Origin: Lachnospiraceae bacterium
GTDB taxonomy: Bacteria > Bacillota > Clostridia > Lachnospirales > Lachnospiraceae
Direction of reading: 5' to 3'
DNA: 64,000 bases
NCBI GenBank assembly: GCA_910575035.1
Contig: CAJTDL010000005.1
Coordinates: 186,001-250,000 of the forward strand
Position 1 is the first letter of the stretch, and each line of letters begins with the position of its first letter. The translations under genes were made by a program, and so were the position numbers. Below, piece by piece: positions 1 through 8,157 of this stretch. The notes beneath the pieces were generated by a model. The model was not told where the DNA came from and did no database searches. It saw only the letters and a list, made by a program, of their open reading frames with translations.

Positions 1-341
1 GCCATATAATAACTGTCTGTCCCTGTAAAATCGTATTTTACTTTGGCGCCCTCTTTCATGCTGGAAAAACCCCTTCCCCCAAAGCTTTTTTGCAGCTGCC
101 CCAGAGTATATGTAACTGGGGACGTCTTGCAATCTGTAAAAAATGTATACAGCCAAATCACCTCATTATCCAAAAAGCCGATATTCTCCGCCATATGCTG
201 TATATTATCCCTTGGGAACATATCCGTAAATATAAACTTTGCTTCCTGGCCAATCTCCCGCAGCACCTTTGCCCGATAGGCCTGTGCATATTCCACCCCA
301 CTGCTGGCCCAGCCAATTCCCAGATTAAAATTATAAACCAT
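1..341 (-). CDS. gtfA: Accessory Sec glycosyltransferase GtfA, N-terminal part
   Basis: The first 113 codons of a gene running off the left edge. The protein starts MVYNFNLGIGWASSGVEYAQ and continues with a DMFPRDNIQH segment and a YTLGQLQKSF segment, the characteristic start of GtfA of accessory Sec loci. GtfA pairs with GtfB and adds N-acetylglucosamine to Ser/Thr of the serine-rich repeat adhesin in the cytosol before export. The start is supported by an AGGAG ribosome binding site. It lies downstream of secA2 in the same direction, the usual streptococcal order, so gtfB is expected just outside the window. Only the N-terminus is visible; catalytic residues are not. Confidence 0.9.
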   Translation of the reverse strand, partial: MVYNFNLGIGWASSGVEYAQAYRAKVLREIGQEAKFIFTDMFPRDNIQHMAENIGFLDNEVIWLYTFFTDCKTSPVTYTLGQLQKSFGGRGFSSMKEGAKVKYDFTGTDSYYM

Positions 342-399
342 GCCTGCTCCTTCCTAAAAACACAATAAATCCGGCTGTTTCAAAAGCATTGCCTTCCAA

Positions 400-513
400 T
401 CACAACTCCAATAAGCCAAAATAGCTTTCCCTGCTCTCTGCCATTGCATATGCCTGTCCGGTTTCCATACCGCCCTTAAGCCAATAAGAGAAATGATGAA
501 AATTATAAACCAT
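400..513 (-). CDS. 37-residue GtfA-like N-terminal fragment
   Basis: A small ORF between secA2 and gtfA with its own AAGGAG ribosome binding site. It begins MVYNFHHFSYWLKGGMETGQ and stops after 37 codons. Its first 15 bases are identical to the start of gtfA, and the GGMETGQAYAMAE stretch parallels SSGVEYAQAYRAK of GtfA. It therefore looks like the surviving 5' end of a duplicated GtfA-like glycosyltransferase gene, or a recombination scar. A translated microprotein or a coupling ORF for gtfA is possible but unproven. It lies 41 bases after the secA2 stop and 58 bases before the gtfA start. Confidence 0.5.
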   Translation of the reverse strand: MVYNFHHFSYWLKGGMETGQAYAMAESRESYFGLLEL

Positions 514-554
514 ATCCCTCTCCTTGTTCCCAAATTGCAATGTACAAATCTATT

Positions 555-2912
555 CTATGGAAACACAATATGCAGCTTCTTTTCCTCATCCACATATACA
601 TTGCTCAGCATAATATTGCGCATGGCTGCCTCAAAAACAGTGTCCTCCATTTTCCGGAACGAGTCAAACGCCTCGTTTTGGTATTCGAACAGCACATTCC
701 GCTGTGCCATTGCCCTGCCAGAGACCGCTGCCTGGAGCTGGTGCATATAGTCCACCTGCTCTACCCAGGCATTGTCGATTGCGCTAAGGATTGCCACGCG
801 GATAAATGTGTCCATATCCCTTAGCCCCAGGCCATCTTCCTGCTCTTTCAGCCTTTGGCGCACTTTCCGAAGCAGATATTTTGCAGGATCCATGCTGCCA
901 TTGGCCGAAACATCCGGTATATCCTGGTCCAGCCGGTAAGAAATATTATCCAGGATATACCGGGTAAGGACTCTTCTGTCCATAGTATCCTGCGCATCCA
1001 AAAACCTCTGTATATTCTTTTCTGCTATCTGCAGGATCTGTTCCTGCCCAATGCTGCCGCCATCAAGGAGATGGTCCCTGGTGGCATAGATTAAGTCCCG
1101 CTGCCTCTGCATCACCTTGTCATAATCCACGGATCTTTTCCGCGACATGACTGCCGCTTCTTCCCCTATCGTCTGGGACTTGTCAATAATCTTTTTTAGC
1201 CTCCGCCTGCTGATCCGCTTTTTCCCCTCAATATATTTTCCATACCTGTCCGAATCCCCTCCATCTACGACGCTATCCTCCAGGGACACAAAAAAATGGC
1301 TGGACCCTACATCCCCCTGCCTTCCTGCGCGCCCCCGTGCCTGGCGCTCCATCCGGACATTCTCCATACGCCCAATGCCTATGACTGCAAGGCCGCCCAG
1401 CCCTTCCACGCCTTCCCCAAGCTTGATGTCCGTGCCGCGGCCAGCCATAGAGGTCGCCACCGTCACTGCGCCCCTCTGGCCGGCTTCTTTGATGATTTCC
1501 GCCTCCCAGTATGCATTGTTCGCATTCAGCACATTATGGGGGATTTGCCCTTCCAACAAAATCTTAGAAACCGACTCTGTATCCACGATATTCGAAGCCA
1601 CGATCAATACAGGCCTTCCTGCCTCATGGAGCTCTAGGGTTTCTGCGACGGCTGCCTCAATCTGCTCTTCCTTATTCCGGAAATAGCGGTCTGGCAGATC
1701 CACTCTTTTCCTTGGGCGGTTTGGCGGAATCACCAGCACTTTTGCCCCATACACGCCCCTGAGCTCTTCTGACGCATTTTCCATCGTGCCGCTCATCCCT
1801 GCCATTTTGGGGAACATTAAGAATAAATTCTGAAATGTGACCGCTGCCACAGAGCGGTTTTCCTGCGAAATCTCTACCCCCTCTTTTGCCTCCAATGCCT
1901 GATGCTGTCCGCCCCGCAGCTTCATACCATTCATCAGCCTTCCCGTGCTCCCATCCAGCAGCACGACCTTCCCGTCCTTAGACACCATATAGGCGTCGCC
2001 CCTTTCAAACATCATATGGGCGCGCAATGCCAGGGTCACATGCCGGTTGATCTCAAAATATTCCTCACTGTAGAAATTTTCAATCTGAAAAAATGTTTCT
2101 GCATACCGTATGCCCTCGTCTGTCAGCCATACCGCCTTATCCTCTTTTTCATAATCTTCATCCTCTGCCATGGTGGTGACAAAAAAATCCGCCATATCAT
2201 AGAGGTTCGACTGCACCCTGGGTGAACTGGAAATAACCAGCGGAGTCTGCGCCCCGTCCAGCAGCACGGAATCCGCCTCATCAATAATCACATAATAAAA
2301 TTCCCGCAGGAACCGATCCTCCGCCCTGGTTACCAGATTATGGAAAAGATAGTCAAACCCCAATGCGCTGTGGGTCGTGTATACAATATCCGCCGCATAC
2401 ATTTCTTTTTTCCCTGCGTTCTGGGATCTTTCATATTTGGGCTTTTCCCCCTCGGCGGTTTCTTCCTCCCCGCTTCCTGCTGACACCGAGAGCCCCATAA
2501 ACCGATACACAGGCCCCATTTCCTCTGCGTCACGCTTCGCAAGGTAATCATTCACAGTTACCAATATAACGCTCTTACCTGTAAGGGCATTCAGGTATAA
2601 GGGCATCGTTGCCACCAAGGTCTTCCCCTCGCCCGTGTTCATCTCTGCCAGATACCCTTTATGCAGCGCAATCCCGCCCAGAATCTGCACATCATACGGA
2701 GCCATCCCCAAGATACGGTAATCTGCCTCGCAGATTGCGGCAAATGCCTCCGGCAAAAGGGCATCCAGGCTTTCGCCATTTGCCAGGCGTTCTTTAAATT
2801 CCACTGTCAAATGCGACAGTTCCTCATCTGACAGCAGCCTGGCCTTTTCCTGGCATTTTCTGACCTGGCGCAGGATCCTTTTCAGCTTCCTTCGTTTCCT
2901 TCTCTGACTCAT
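555..2912 (-). CDS. secA2: Accessory Sec translocase ATPase SecA2
   Basis: A 785-residue SecA-family motor, close to the roughly 790 residues of streptococcal SecA2 and shorter than canonical SecA. The Walker A motif is MNTGEGKT at about residues 91-98 and the Walker B/DEAD box is IIDEADSV. The SMAGRGTDIKLG and QARGRAGRQGD helicase motifs are also present. The C-terminus ends after the scaffold region with no zinc-binding tail, as is usual for SecA2. It drives export of the glycosylated serine-rich repeat protein through SecY2. It sits 73 bases after asp3 and ahead of gtfA in one minus-strand cluster. The ribosome binding site at the chosen start is weak. Confidence 0.95.
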   Translation of the reverse strand: MSQRRKRRKLKRILRQVRKCQEKARLLSDEELSHLTVEFKERLANGESLDALLPEAFAAICEADYRILGMAPYDVQILGGIALHKGYLAEMNTGEGKTLVATMPLYLNALTGKSVILVTVNDYLAKRDAEEMGPVYRFMGLSVSAGSGEEETAEGEKPKYERSQNAGKKEMYAADIVYTTHSALGFDYLFHNLVTRAEDRFLREFYYVIIDEADSVLLDGAQTPLVISSSPRVQSNLYDMADFFVTTMAEDEDYEKEDKAVWLTDEGIRYAETFFQIENFYSEEYFEINRHVTLALRAHMMFERGDAYMVSKDGKVVLLDGSTGRLMNGMKLRGGQHQALEAKEGVEISQENRSVAAVTFQNLFLMFPKMAGMSGTMENASEELRGVYGAKVLVIPPNRPRKRVDLPDRYFRNKEEQIEAAVAETLELHEAGRPVLIVASNIVDTESVSKILLEGQIPHNVLNANNAYWEAEIIKEAGQRGAVTVATSMAGRGTDIKLGEGVEGLGGLAVIGIGRMENVRMERQARGRAGRQGDVGSSHFFVSLEDSVVDGGDSDRYGKYIEGKKRISRRRLKKIIDKSQTIGEEAAVMSRKRSVDYDKVMQRQRDLIYATRDHLLDGGSIGQEQILQIAEKNIQRFLDAQDTMDRRVLTRYILDNISYRLDQDIPDVSANGSMDPAKYLLRKVRQRLKEQEDGLGLRDMDTFIRVAILSAIDNAWVEQVDYMHQLQAAVSGRAMAQRNVLFEYQNEAFDSFRKMEDTVFEAAMRNIMLSNVYVDEEKKLHIVFP

Positions 2913-2985
2913 TTCTTTTCAACTCTTTCACTGTCTCTGCTTTCATTCTTCCTCTGTCTTTTGGGGATTTCTTCTGGGGCAGATC

Positions 2986-3480
2986 CTATTTCTTGAGCTT
3001 TTTCCACCGCCTTTGCTTTGCGGCTCCCGCTTCCTCTTCCTGCCCTGGCTCTAACTCTTCTATTTCCACAAAATGAAAGTGGAACTGTGTCATCCCCCCA
3101 TTGATCAGCTGCATTTCATAGCTGTAGGTATTAAGGGGGCACTGAAAATCTGTTACCCTGTCCCGGATGGCTGCGCTGCCTGCCTCCGCATCATATTTAT
3201 CATAAAAGACCAGCCGCAGGATCCATGCCTCCCTTTCCTGGCAGCCTATATGGACCGTTATCCGGTACTCGCACTCGCCGTCGATAATCGGCAGGGCAGG
3301 CTCTATCCTCTTCATCTGGTAGTTTGTCTTAGAATACCACTTCTTGATTACTGTCCCAGGGGGCATCAGCTTATTATGAAATTCCACGTCATCTTTCTTG
3401 TGGTACCATATTTCTGAACCGTACAGATAGGTATCCGAAGAATGTTCATTCCAAAAAACCTTCCACTTTTCTCCCGTCAT
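2986..3480 (-). CDS. asp3: Accessory Sec system protein Asp3
   Basis: A 164-residue protein with Asp3 hallmarks near the N-terminus: SDTYLYGSEIWYH, NKLMPPGTVIKKWYSKTNYQ, then a beta-rich lectin-like body. In streptococci Asp3 forms the cytosolic Asp1-Asp2-Asp3 complex that recognises the glycosylated adhesin and passes it to SecA2. The C-terminus is charged (EELEPGQEEE, KQRRWKKLKK). The start codon overlaps the asp2 stop (ATGA), indicating translational coupling. It is identified from these motifs and from its position between asp2 and secA2. Confidence 0.92.
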   Translation of the reverse strand: MTGEKWKVFWNEHSSDTYLYGSEIWYHKKDDVEFHNKLMPPGTVIKKWYSKTNYQMKRIEPALPIIDGECEYRITVHIGCQEREAWILRLVFYDKYDAEAGSAAIRDRVTDFQCPLNTYSYEMQLINGGMTQFHFHFVEIEELEPGQEEEAGAAKQRRWKKLKK

Positions 3481-4997
3481 TTCTTTCCTTTCCCTCTGGC
3501 AAAATCTTCCTCCAGCACCATTTTGTACTGTCCCAAAAACCAGCCTACAATCCCATTCGTATTATCATTATGCCGCCCATGGAGCCCTTTCCCATATACC
3601 TGCGCCCCTTCTGATTGGATATTGGAAATCAGCATCTGGTAGGCGTCTGCATCATAATCATCCTCCAGCATATAGGAAATGATAAATTTTGTCTGCCCCC
3701 AATCGGTGCCCTTAAACTTGCGCCAGAACTTTGCATTCAGCGCCTGCACGGCATTTTCGTCCAATGCCCTGCTTTGGCGCTGCAATACATCCAGGGAAGT
3801 AGGGAATACGCCTGGCCTGTTATACTTTTCATTTGCCGCTACATTGCCTATGCTCGCCAGGGGCTTCCCCAGGATAACCGCATGGGGCTTGATATCGCAT
3901 CCATAGTATAAGGCGCCATAGGTGCCCATAGACAGGCCGGAAAGTATCACCTGGTTTGCCCGGAACCCAAGCTCTTCCCTATACTTCTGGATCATGTCGG
4001 CAAATATCTTTTCATACTCCGCAGATCCCATATAAAAGCCCCCGCCCTCCAGCCTCGGCTCCGCTATTAAAAGAAATGGGCATCCCATTCCTTTCATCAT
4101 ATAGTATCCTTCAAAGCCCTGTAATGTCTTATATCCTGAAAAATATACACAAAGGGGCGGCTTTAAATCCCCTGGGTCAAAATAGCAGAATGCCTCTTCT
4201 TTGCCGGACGTCACATACCGTTCCCCTCCAGGCAGGAAATATCCATGGCTTCCCCGGGAATGCCTATGGTGCAACGCAATGATGGAGAGCTTCCCCTCCC
4301 CTTTTGCACAGACGGAAAAAAAGGCTGAGCCATCCTTTTTGCTTTCCAGCTGGATTACCTGCTGTAAATCATCCTCCGAAAATTCCCAGTGGGCAGCCTC
4401 CTCAGAAATACTCCCTTGTACAAACTGTGTGACCTCCAGTGATATGGATACCCCTGGATCCTTACTGTATTCCAGCCATAAATCTATTGCCTTCCCTTGG
4501 TTTAAATGCGCATTATAACGCCAATAAGCCACCTGGCGAAGCTCATCCCCAAACTTCCCCTCCACCGTCACGCTGTAATTCCCATCCCATTTCACTTTCC
4601 CGGAAAATCCCTGGGCGACAGCCACGTCCTTCAAATGAAACTTGGAGCCATAAGGCTTTGCAATATAATATTTTGACTCATTTAACAAAAATCCCTGTAT
4701 GTCTTTTTCCAAAATATGCTGTGCCTTTTTACATTGGCAGAGCCATGCTGTCCTGCCGCTGGCTTCCACATTCCCTGTAATAAAAAGCGTGTATGCCTTA
4801 ATTTCCTGGTGCAGCCACTCAATTTCCTCTTCCCTGGGCGTCCTGTCCAGGAAGCACAGGTCATAAGGCTTCCCAGGCTTTGTATTTTCAGATCTCCCCA
4901 CAAAGCTTTCCGCATAATCCAGGCAGACCCACTGCGGCAGCGCATAAATATTATTCCAGTCCTTGCTTCCCAACTGCAAGATATGAATCCCCTCCAA
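3477..4997 (-). CDS. asp2: Accessory Sec protein Asp2 (acyl-hydrolase-like O-acetyltransferase)
   Basis: A 506-residue protein matching Asp2. It carries a GLSMG nucleophile elbow (Ser about residue 356) in an alpha/beta-hydrolase-like C-terminal half, with a late His-rich segment (GLHGRHNDNTNG) that can supply the catalytic His. In Streptococcus gordonii Asp2 O-acetylates GlcNAc on the adhesin and is also needed for export. The N-terminal half is beta-rich, consistent with a carbohydrate-binding module. Its start overlaps the asp1 3' end by 47 bases and its stop overlaps the asp3 start. The conserved Ser suggests the acetyltransferase activity is retained. Confidence 0.93.
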   Translation of the reverse strand: MEGIHILQLGSKDWNNIYALPQWVCLDYAESFVGRSENTKPGKPYDLCFLDRTPREEEIEWLHQEIKAYTLFITGNVEASGRTAWLCQCKKAQHILEKDIQGFLLNESKYYIAKPYGSKFHLKDVAVAQGFSGKVKWDGNYSVTVEGKFGDELRQVAYWRYNAHLNQGKAIDLWLEYSKDPGVSISLEVTQFVQGSISEEAAHWEFSEDDLQQVIQLESKKDGSAFFSVCAKGEGKLSIIALHHRHSRGSHGYFLPGGERYVTSGKEEAFCYFDPGDLKPPLCVYFSGYKTLQGFEGYYMMKGMGCPFLLIAEPRLEGGGFYMGSAEYEKIFADMIQKYREELGFRANQVILSGLSMGTYGALYYGCDIKPHAVILGKPLASIGNVAANEKYNRPGVFPTSLDVLQRQSRALDENAVQALNAKFWRKFKGTDWGQTKFIISYMLEDDYDADAYQMLISNIQSEGAQVYGKGLHGRHNDNTNGIVGWFLGQYKMVLEEDFARGKGKK

Positions 4998-6585
4998 CGC
5001 AGCCCAGCACCTCCCTCCACTTTCCTAATAGCTTTTCCGTTGTATATTCCTTGACAAGCTCGTAAGAGCAGACCATTGCCTGGTTCCAGTTTTTCGCCCC
5101 TTTCAGGTAATAATCCAAAGCGCCCTGCAATGCCCCTATCTGTTCCAGCACCATGCCGTTTTTGCCATGTTTGACAAATTCTGTCTCTGTGCGCACAAGC
5201 TGCGGAATCCCAACGCTGATTGCAGCAACCTGCAGATACAGTTCTGGAACCTTACGCATATCCACAAGCAGCCTCTGCTCCCGCATGCACTTACTGACGG
5301 ACAACTCATCCACGCACTGCTCCACAAAAAATTTAATTGGGACAGCATCTTCAGGCTCCAGGTTATTTTCTGAAACCTGCCCTTCTTCCTCTTCCGCAGC
5401 CCACCCCTCTTCCAGGCCTGCCTTCCGAAGCTCATTCCTGGCTTGTTCCAACACCTTTTGCATTCTGCCGTATTCTGCCCTTCTGGTAAAGAGATGGATT
5501 CTGGCTTTCTCATTTTTAAGCAGGTATTCCCCTAAAAGGCCAATCAGCTGGCCAAATACCCCATCTTCCATTCCATCCACCGGCACCAGGACCTTCTGCA
5601 CACGGAACTGCTGGCTTATCCCTAAATCCACCCTGGAATCATAGGGCGGGATTGCCATGGCATTCTGCGGCAGCATCCCAAGCGACTGCTGTATCTTATC
5701 CATATTTTTTTCTGAATCCACAACAAGGTAATCCGCTCCTTTGATCATGCCCATAGCCTCTGGATGGGCAGATACCGGATACCGGTCCTCAAAAAATGAT
5801 AAAACCCGCCTTTTCTCTTTCAAAGCCTCCCCTAACAGCTGCGCATGCTGGCCATGCATTGCCACGCAAAAAATATCCTGCTCCTGAGCCAGGCTCAGGT
5901 AAGAGGCCAATACCTCATAGATCACCTGCTCAATATTTTCGTAAGCCAGCCTGGAAAAGCGTTTGGGCTGGACTTTATCCTGGTACTGCAGCAAATATTC
6001 CGGGTATTTCCCATTGATCTCTATATGGCCATCCTTTTGAAAATAACGCATCTTCCATATCCCATTTTCCATCAGGTAATCCTGGTAAACAGGCTGCCCC
6101 CCTTCAAAAAGGGATGTGATGGAAATAAACCCCCTGTCATCATAGATATTGCGGCGTTGGAGCATTCCATCCTGGAACAGGTCAATTCGGATGGGGTTCC
6201 CATCCTCCCCAAAATCAATTTGCGCATATTTTTCTTTTTTCAACATAGCAACAACCACAAAGGGGGTATAGGCAAACTCAATGCCTTCCGGCCATTTCAA
6301 ATTATGGAAGGAAAGCACCGCCATTTTTTTCCGCCTTACTTCCTGTATGGCATCGAAGCAGGACCAATAAGGCGCATGGTACACCCCCTGCCTATGAAGG
6401 AAATGACGGAAGTTCGGCGCAGCGCTAAGGAGCATGATCTGATAGGGATAAGCCTTGCTGCGGTGAAATAGCTGTATCTGCTTTACCGTATCGTCAAATT
6501 CTGTGTGCATACGCCTTACTGTCCAACTTTGCTCATTTTCATGCCATTGCCCTTGCTGATACCAAGCTGGAATAAAATATATCAT
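4951..6585 (-). CDS. asp1: Accessory Sec system protein Asp1
   Basis: A 544-residue protein beginning MIYFIPAWYQQGQWHENEQS, the conserved Asp1 start. This start was chosen because GGAGG lies five bases upstream and because Asp1 homologues begin here; an upstream in-frame extension of 30 residues has no support. Asp1 adopts a GT-B-like fold and forms the Asp1-Asp2-Asp3 complex that binds the glycosylated adhesin at SecA2. The gene lies between secY2 and asp2 in the same transcription unit. A Glu-rich stretch around residues 420-440 (EEGWAAEEEEGQ) separates the domains. Confidence 0.92.
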   Translation of the reverse strand: MIYFIPAWYQQGQWHENEQSWTVRRMHTEFDDTVKQIQLFHRSKAYPYQIMLLSAAPNFRHFLHRQGVYHAPYWSCFDAIQEVRRKKMAVLSFHNLKWPEGIEFAYTPFVVVAMLKKEKYAQIDFGEDGNPIRIDLFQDGMLQRRNIYDDRGFISITSLFEGGQPVYQDYLMENGIWKMRYFQKDGHIEINGKYPEYLLQYQDKVQPKRFSRLAYENIEQVIYEVLASYLSLAQEQDIFCVAMHGQHAQLLGEALKEKRRVLSFFEDRYPVSAHPEAMGMIKGADYLVVDSEKNMDKIQQSLGMLPQNAMAIPPYDSRVDLGISQQFRVQKVLVPVDGMEDGVFGQLIGLLGEYLLKNEKARIHLFTRRAEYGRMQKVLEQARNELRKAGLEEGWAAEEEEGQVSENNLEPEDAVPIKFFVEQCVDELSVSKCMREQRLLVDMRKVPELYLQVAAISVGIPQLVRTETEFVKHGKNGMVLEQIGALQGALDYYLKGAKNWNQAMVCSYELVKEYTTEKLLGKWREVLGCVGGDSYLAVGKQGLE

Positions 6586-6713
6586 TTTTTCCTCCAAAAC
6601 CGCCACCTGCATACAGGGTGGCAAAATCATTGTAAATAAGCCCCAAAATACCATACAGCATACCTTGTATTGCAACGCTCCCTAACCTTGAGCCGGCATA
6701 TTTATGCCACGGC

Positions 6714-7919
6714 CTAAAATAATGGCTGGCATGCGTCATATTTATGGATAGATACAACCTCCCGGTAAATCGTGCACCAAAAGCCAATTGCCATCATAAT
6801 TGAGGATGGCAGCATCGTAAGGGTGCTGTCAATGTTCCCCTCTAATTGCAGTATTAATGGCACCAGGACGCATATCCCCATCACTGTGGCGCTAATAAAA
6901 CTGATACACCACATAACCTTCCTCAGATACCGTTTCGTGTCGCGCCCTGCATGGAGGTTTACAATACTGTCCCCGCTTTTCAAAAACTGTTCTGTAATAT
7001 CTTTGGGGCTGACCATAATCATGGAAAAGCTAATTGTGAGCAGGTATTCACATGCGATATACACAATAATCCCAGCCGGCTCTGTCAAAACCATATTTGC
7101 CTGCCACCAGGCAATCCCTGCGTTCTGCGGGAACAAATAAGCCAGAAGGGAAACCAAAAGTTTTGGAAGCATAAACACTGCCGTAGAAAACATGACTGGC
7201 ATAACGCCTACTGGATTGAGTTTAATCGCCATATAGTTCTTGTCTGCATAAATATTATGTATAGAAACACGCTGCACAGGAATCCGCAGCTCTGCATTTT
7301 CCATAACAAGGGTGACCAGCATCACAGCCAAAGATATTCCCAAAGGAAGCAGAAGGCTCTGTATCTCATGGCCAAGCAGCGTTGATGTGATCCTCTCTAA
7401 AATATTGATCAATCCCACAATCATACGCCCGCCAACCCCATATTTCCCATTTCGGTTAGAGAGCCACATAATCACCATAACGCCCGTTACCATTTCTACG
7501 CCTGCGGTAACCTTTGCATAAGGGAGCATCCCTTCCGCTGATTTAAATTCTAATTGGGGCACTTGGGCAAATGCCTGCAATATAGCTATGGCCAAGGTTC
7601 CTGTGGCCATTGCGCGGCTCATGGCTTTGGGTGAAACCCTCGCTTTGGAAAATAGATTCCGAATTGCAAAGGCAATCTGAACCAGTATGCTGGATATCAT
7701 GAATGGGAAAATCCCCAGGGCAAAAACAGAGGAACGGTATGCATCCCCGCTGATTATCTGCATCAGCACTTCCTCTACGCCAATATCACGATAGGCACGG
7801 GCAGCCAGGTCTATGCCATACAGGGGTATGCCCCTCCCCAATATATATACAAGAAGGATCAAGCATGTATATACAAGCTTGTACCTCATTACATTCTCTT
7901 TTTGTGCTGACTGTGACAA
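6714..7919 (-). CDS. secY2: Accessory Sec channel protein SecY2
   Basis: A 401-residue polytopic membrane protein with a SecY-like layout: the first helix (YTCLILLVYILGRGIPL) is followed by about nine more, and a GIDLAARAY plug-region segment is visible. It forms the dedicated channel for the serine-rich repeat protein. The start is taken as TTG because GGGAG lies six bases before it; an ATG ten codons later (MRYKLVYTC) has a weaker site and is the alternative. It lies 89 bases after a 46-residue membrane protein gene, with a strong hairpin between, and is followed by asp1 to secA2. Confidence 0.9.
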   Translation of the reverse strand: MSQSAQKENVMRYKLVYTCLILLVYILGRGIPLYGIDLAARAYRDIGVEEVLMQIISGDAYRSSVFALGIFPFMISSILVQIAFAIRNLFSKARVSPKAMSRAMATGTLAIAILQAFAQVPQLEFKSAEGMLPYAKVTAGVEMVTGVMVIMWLSNRNGKYGVGGRMIVGLINILERITSTLLGHEIQSLLLPLGISLAVMLVTLVMENAELRIPVQRVSIHNIYADKNYMAIKLNPVGVMPVMFSTAVFMLPKLLVSLLAYLFPQNAGIAWWQANMVLTEPAGIIVYIACEYLLTISFSMIMVSPKDITEQFLKSGDSIVNLHAGRDTKRYLRKVMWCISFISATVMGICVLVPLILQLEGNIDSTLTMLPSSIMMAIGFWCTIYREVVSIHKYDACQPLF

Positions 7920-7956
7920 AATACTCTCCCAATTAAACCTTTCTGCCTTTTTACAA

Positions 7957-7990
7957 ATTGGCGGCCACCATATAACAGGCGGCCGCCAAT
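7957..7990 (-). other. Strong hairpin between microprotein gene and secY2
   Basis: A near-perfect 13-bp GC-rich inverted repeat (ATTGGCGGCC...GGCCGCCAAT) with an 8-base loop. It sits between the adhesin/microprotein genes and secY2. No run of T follows on the transcribed strand, so it does not look like a simple intrinsic terminator. An intercistronic stabiliser, processing site or partial attenuator could set the adhesin mRNA level apart from that of the export machinery. That role is inferred from position only. Confidence 0.6.
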
Positions 7991-8008
7991 GTTACACTAC
8001 AGTTCTAA

Positions 8009-8149
8009 CTATTTGTTTTGCAATTTCTTCTTCTCTTCGTTCAGTTTATGCCGTCTTACAAAGAACAAAACTGCAACTGCAATCAGAAGTACCAACGCTG
8101 GAATATCCCACCAGCAAAATCCCAGTGTTGCATTTTCTAAAAATTCCAT
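8009..8149 (-). CDS. 46-residue single-pass membrane microprotein of the accessory Sec locus
   Basis: A short ORF beginning MEFLENATLGFCWWDIPALV. A hydrophobic helix of about 18 residues (DIPALVLLIAVAVLFFV) follows a short N-terminus, and then a basic/charged tail (RRHKLNEEKKKLQNK). It starts eight bases after the adhesin stop, with GAGAGG upstream, so it should be translated in step with the adhesin. Streptococcal loci encode small membrane proteins Asp4 and Asp5 that resemble SecG and SecE. This could be a functional counterpart, but no sequence identity with them is claimed. The tail also resembles the charged tail at the adhesin C-terminus. Confidence 0.65.
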   Translation of the reverse strand: MEFLENATLGFCWWDIPALVLLIAVAVLFFVRRHKLNEEKKKLQNK

Positions 8150-8157
8150 CAATTTTT

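Noticed and set aside
6586-6675. 30-residue N-terminal extension of asp1
   Set aside because: The conserved Asp1 start MIYFIPAWY lies downstream with GGAGG; the extension has no homologous character.
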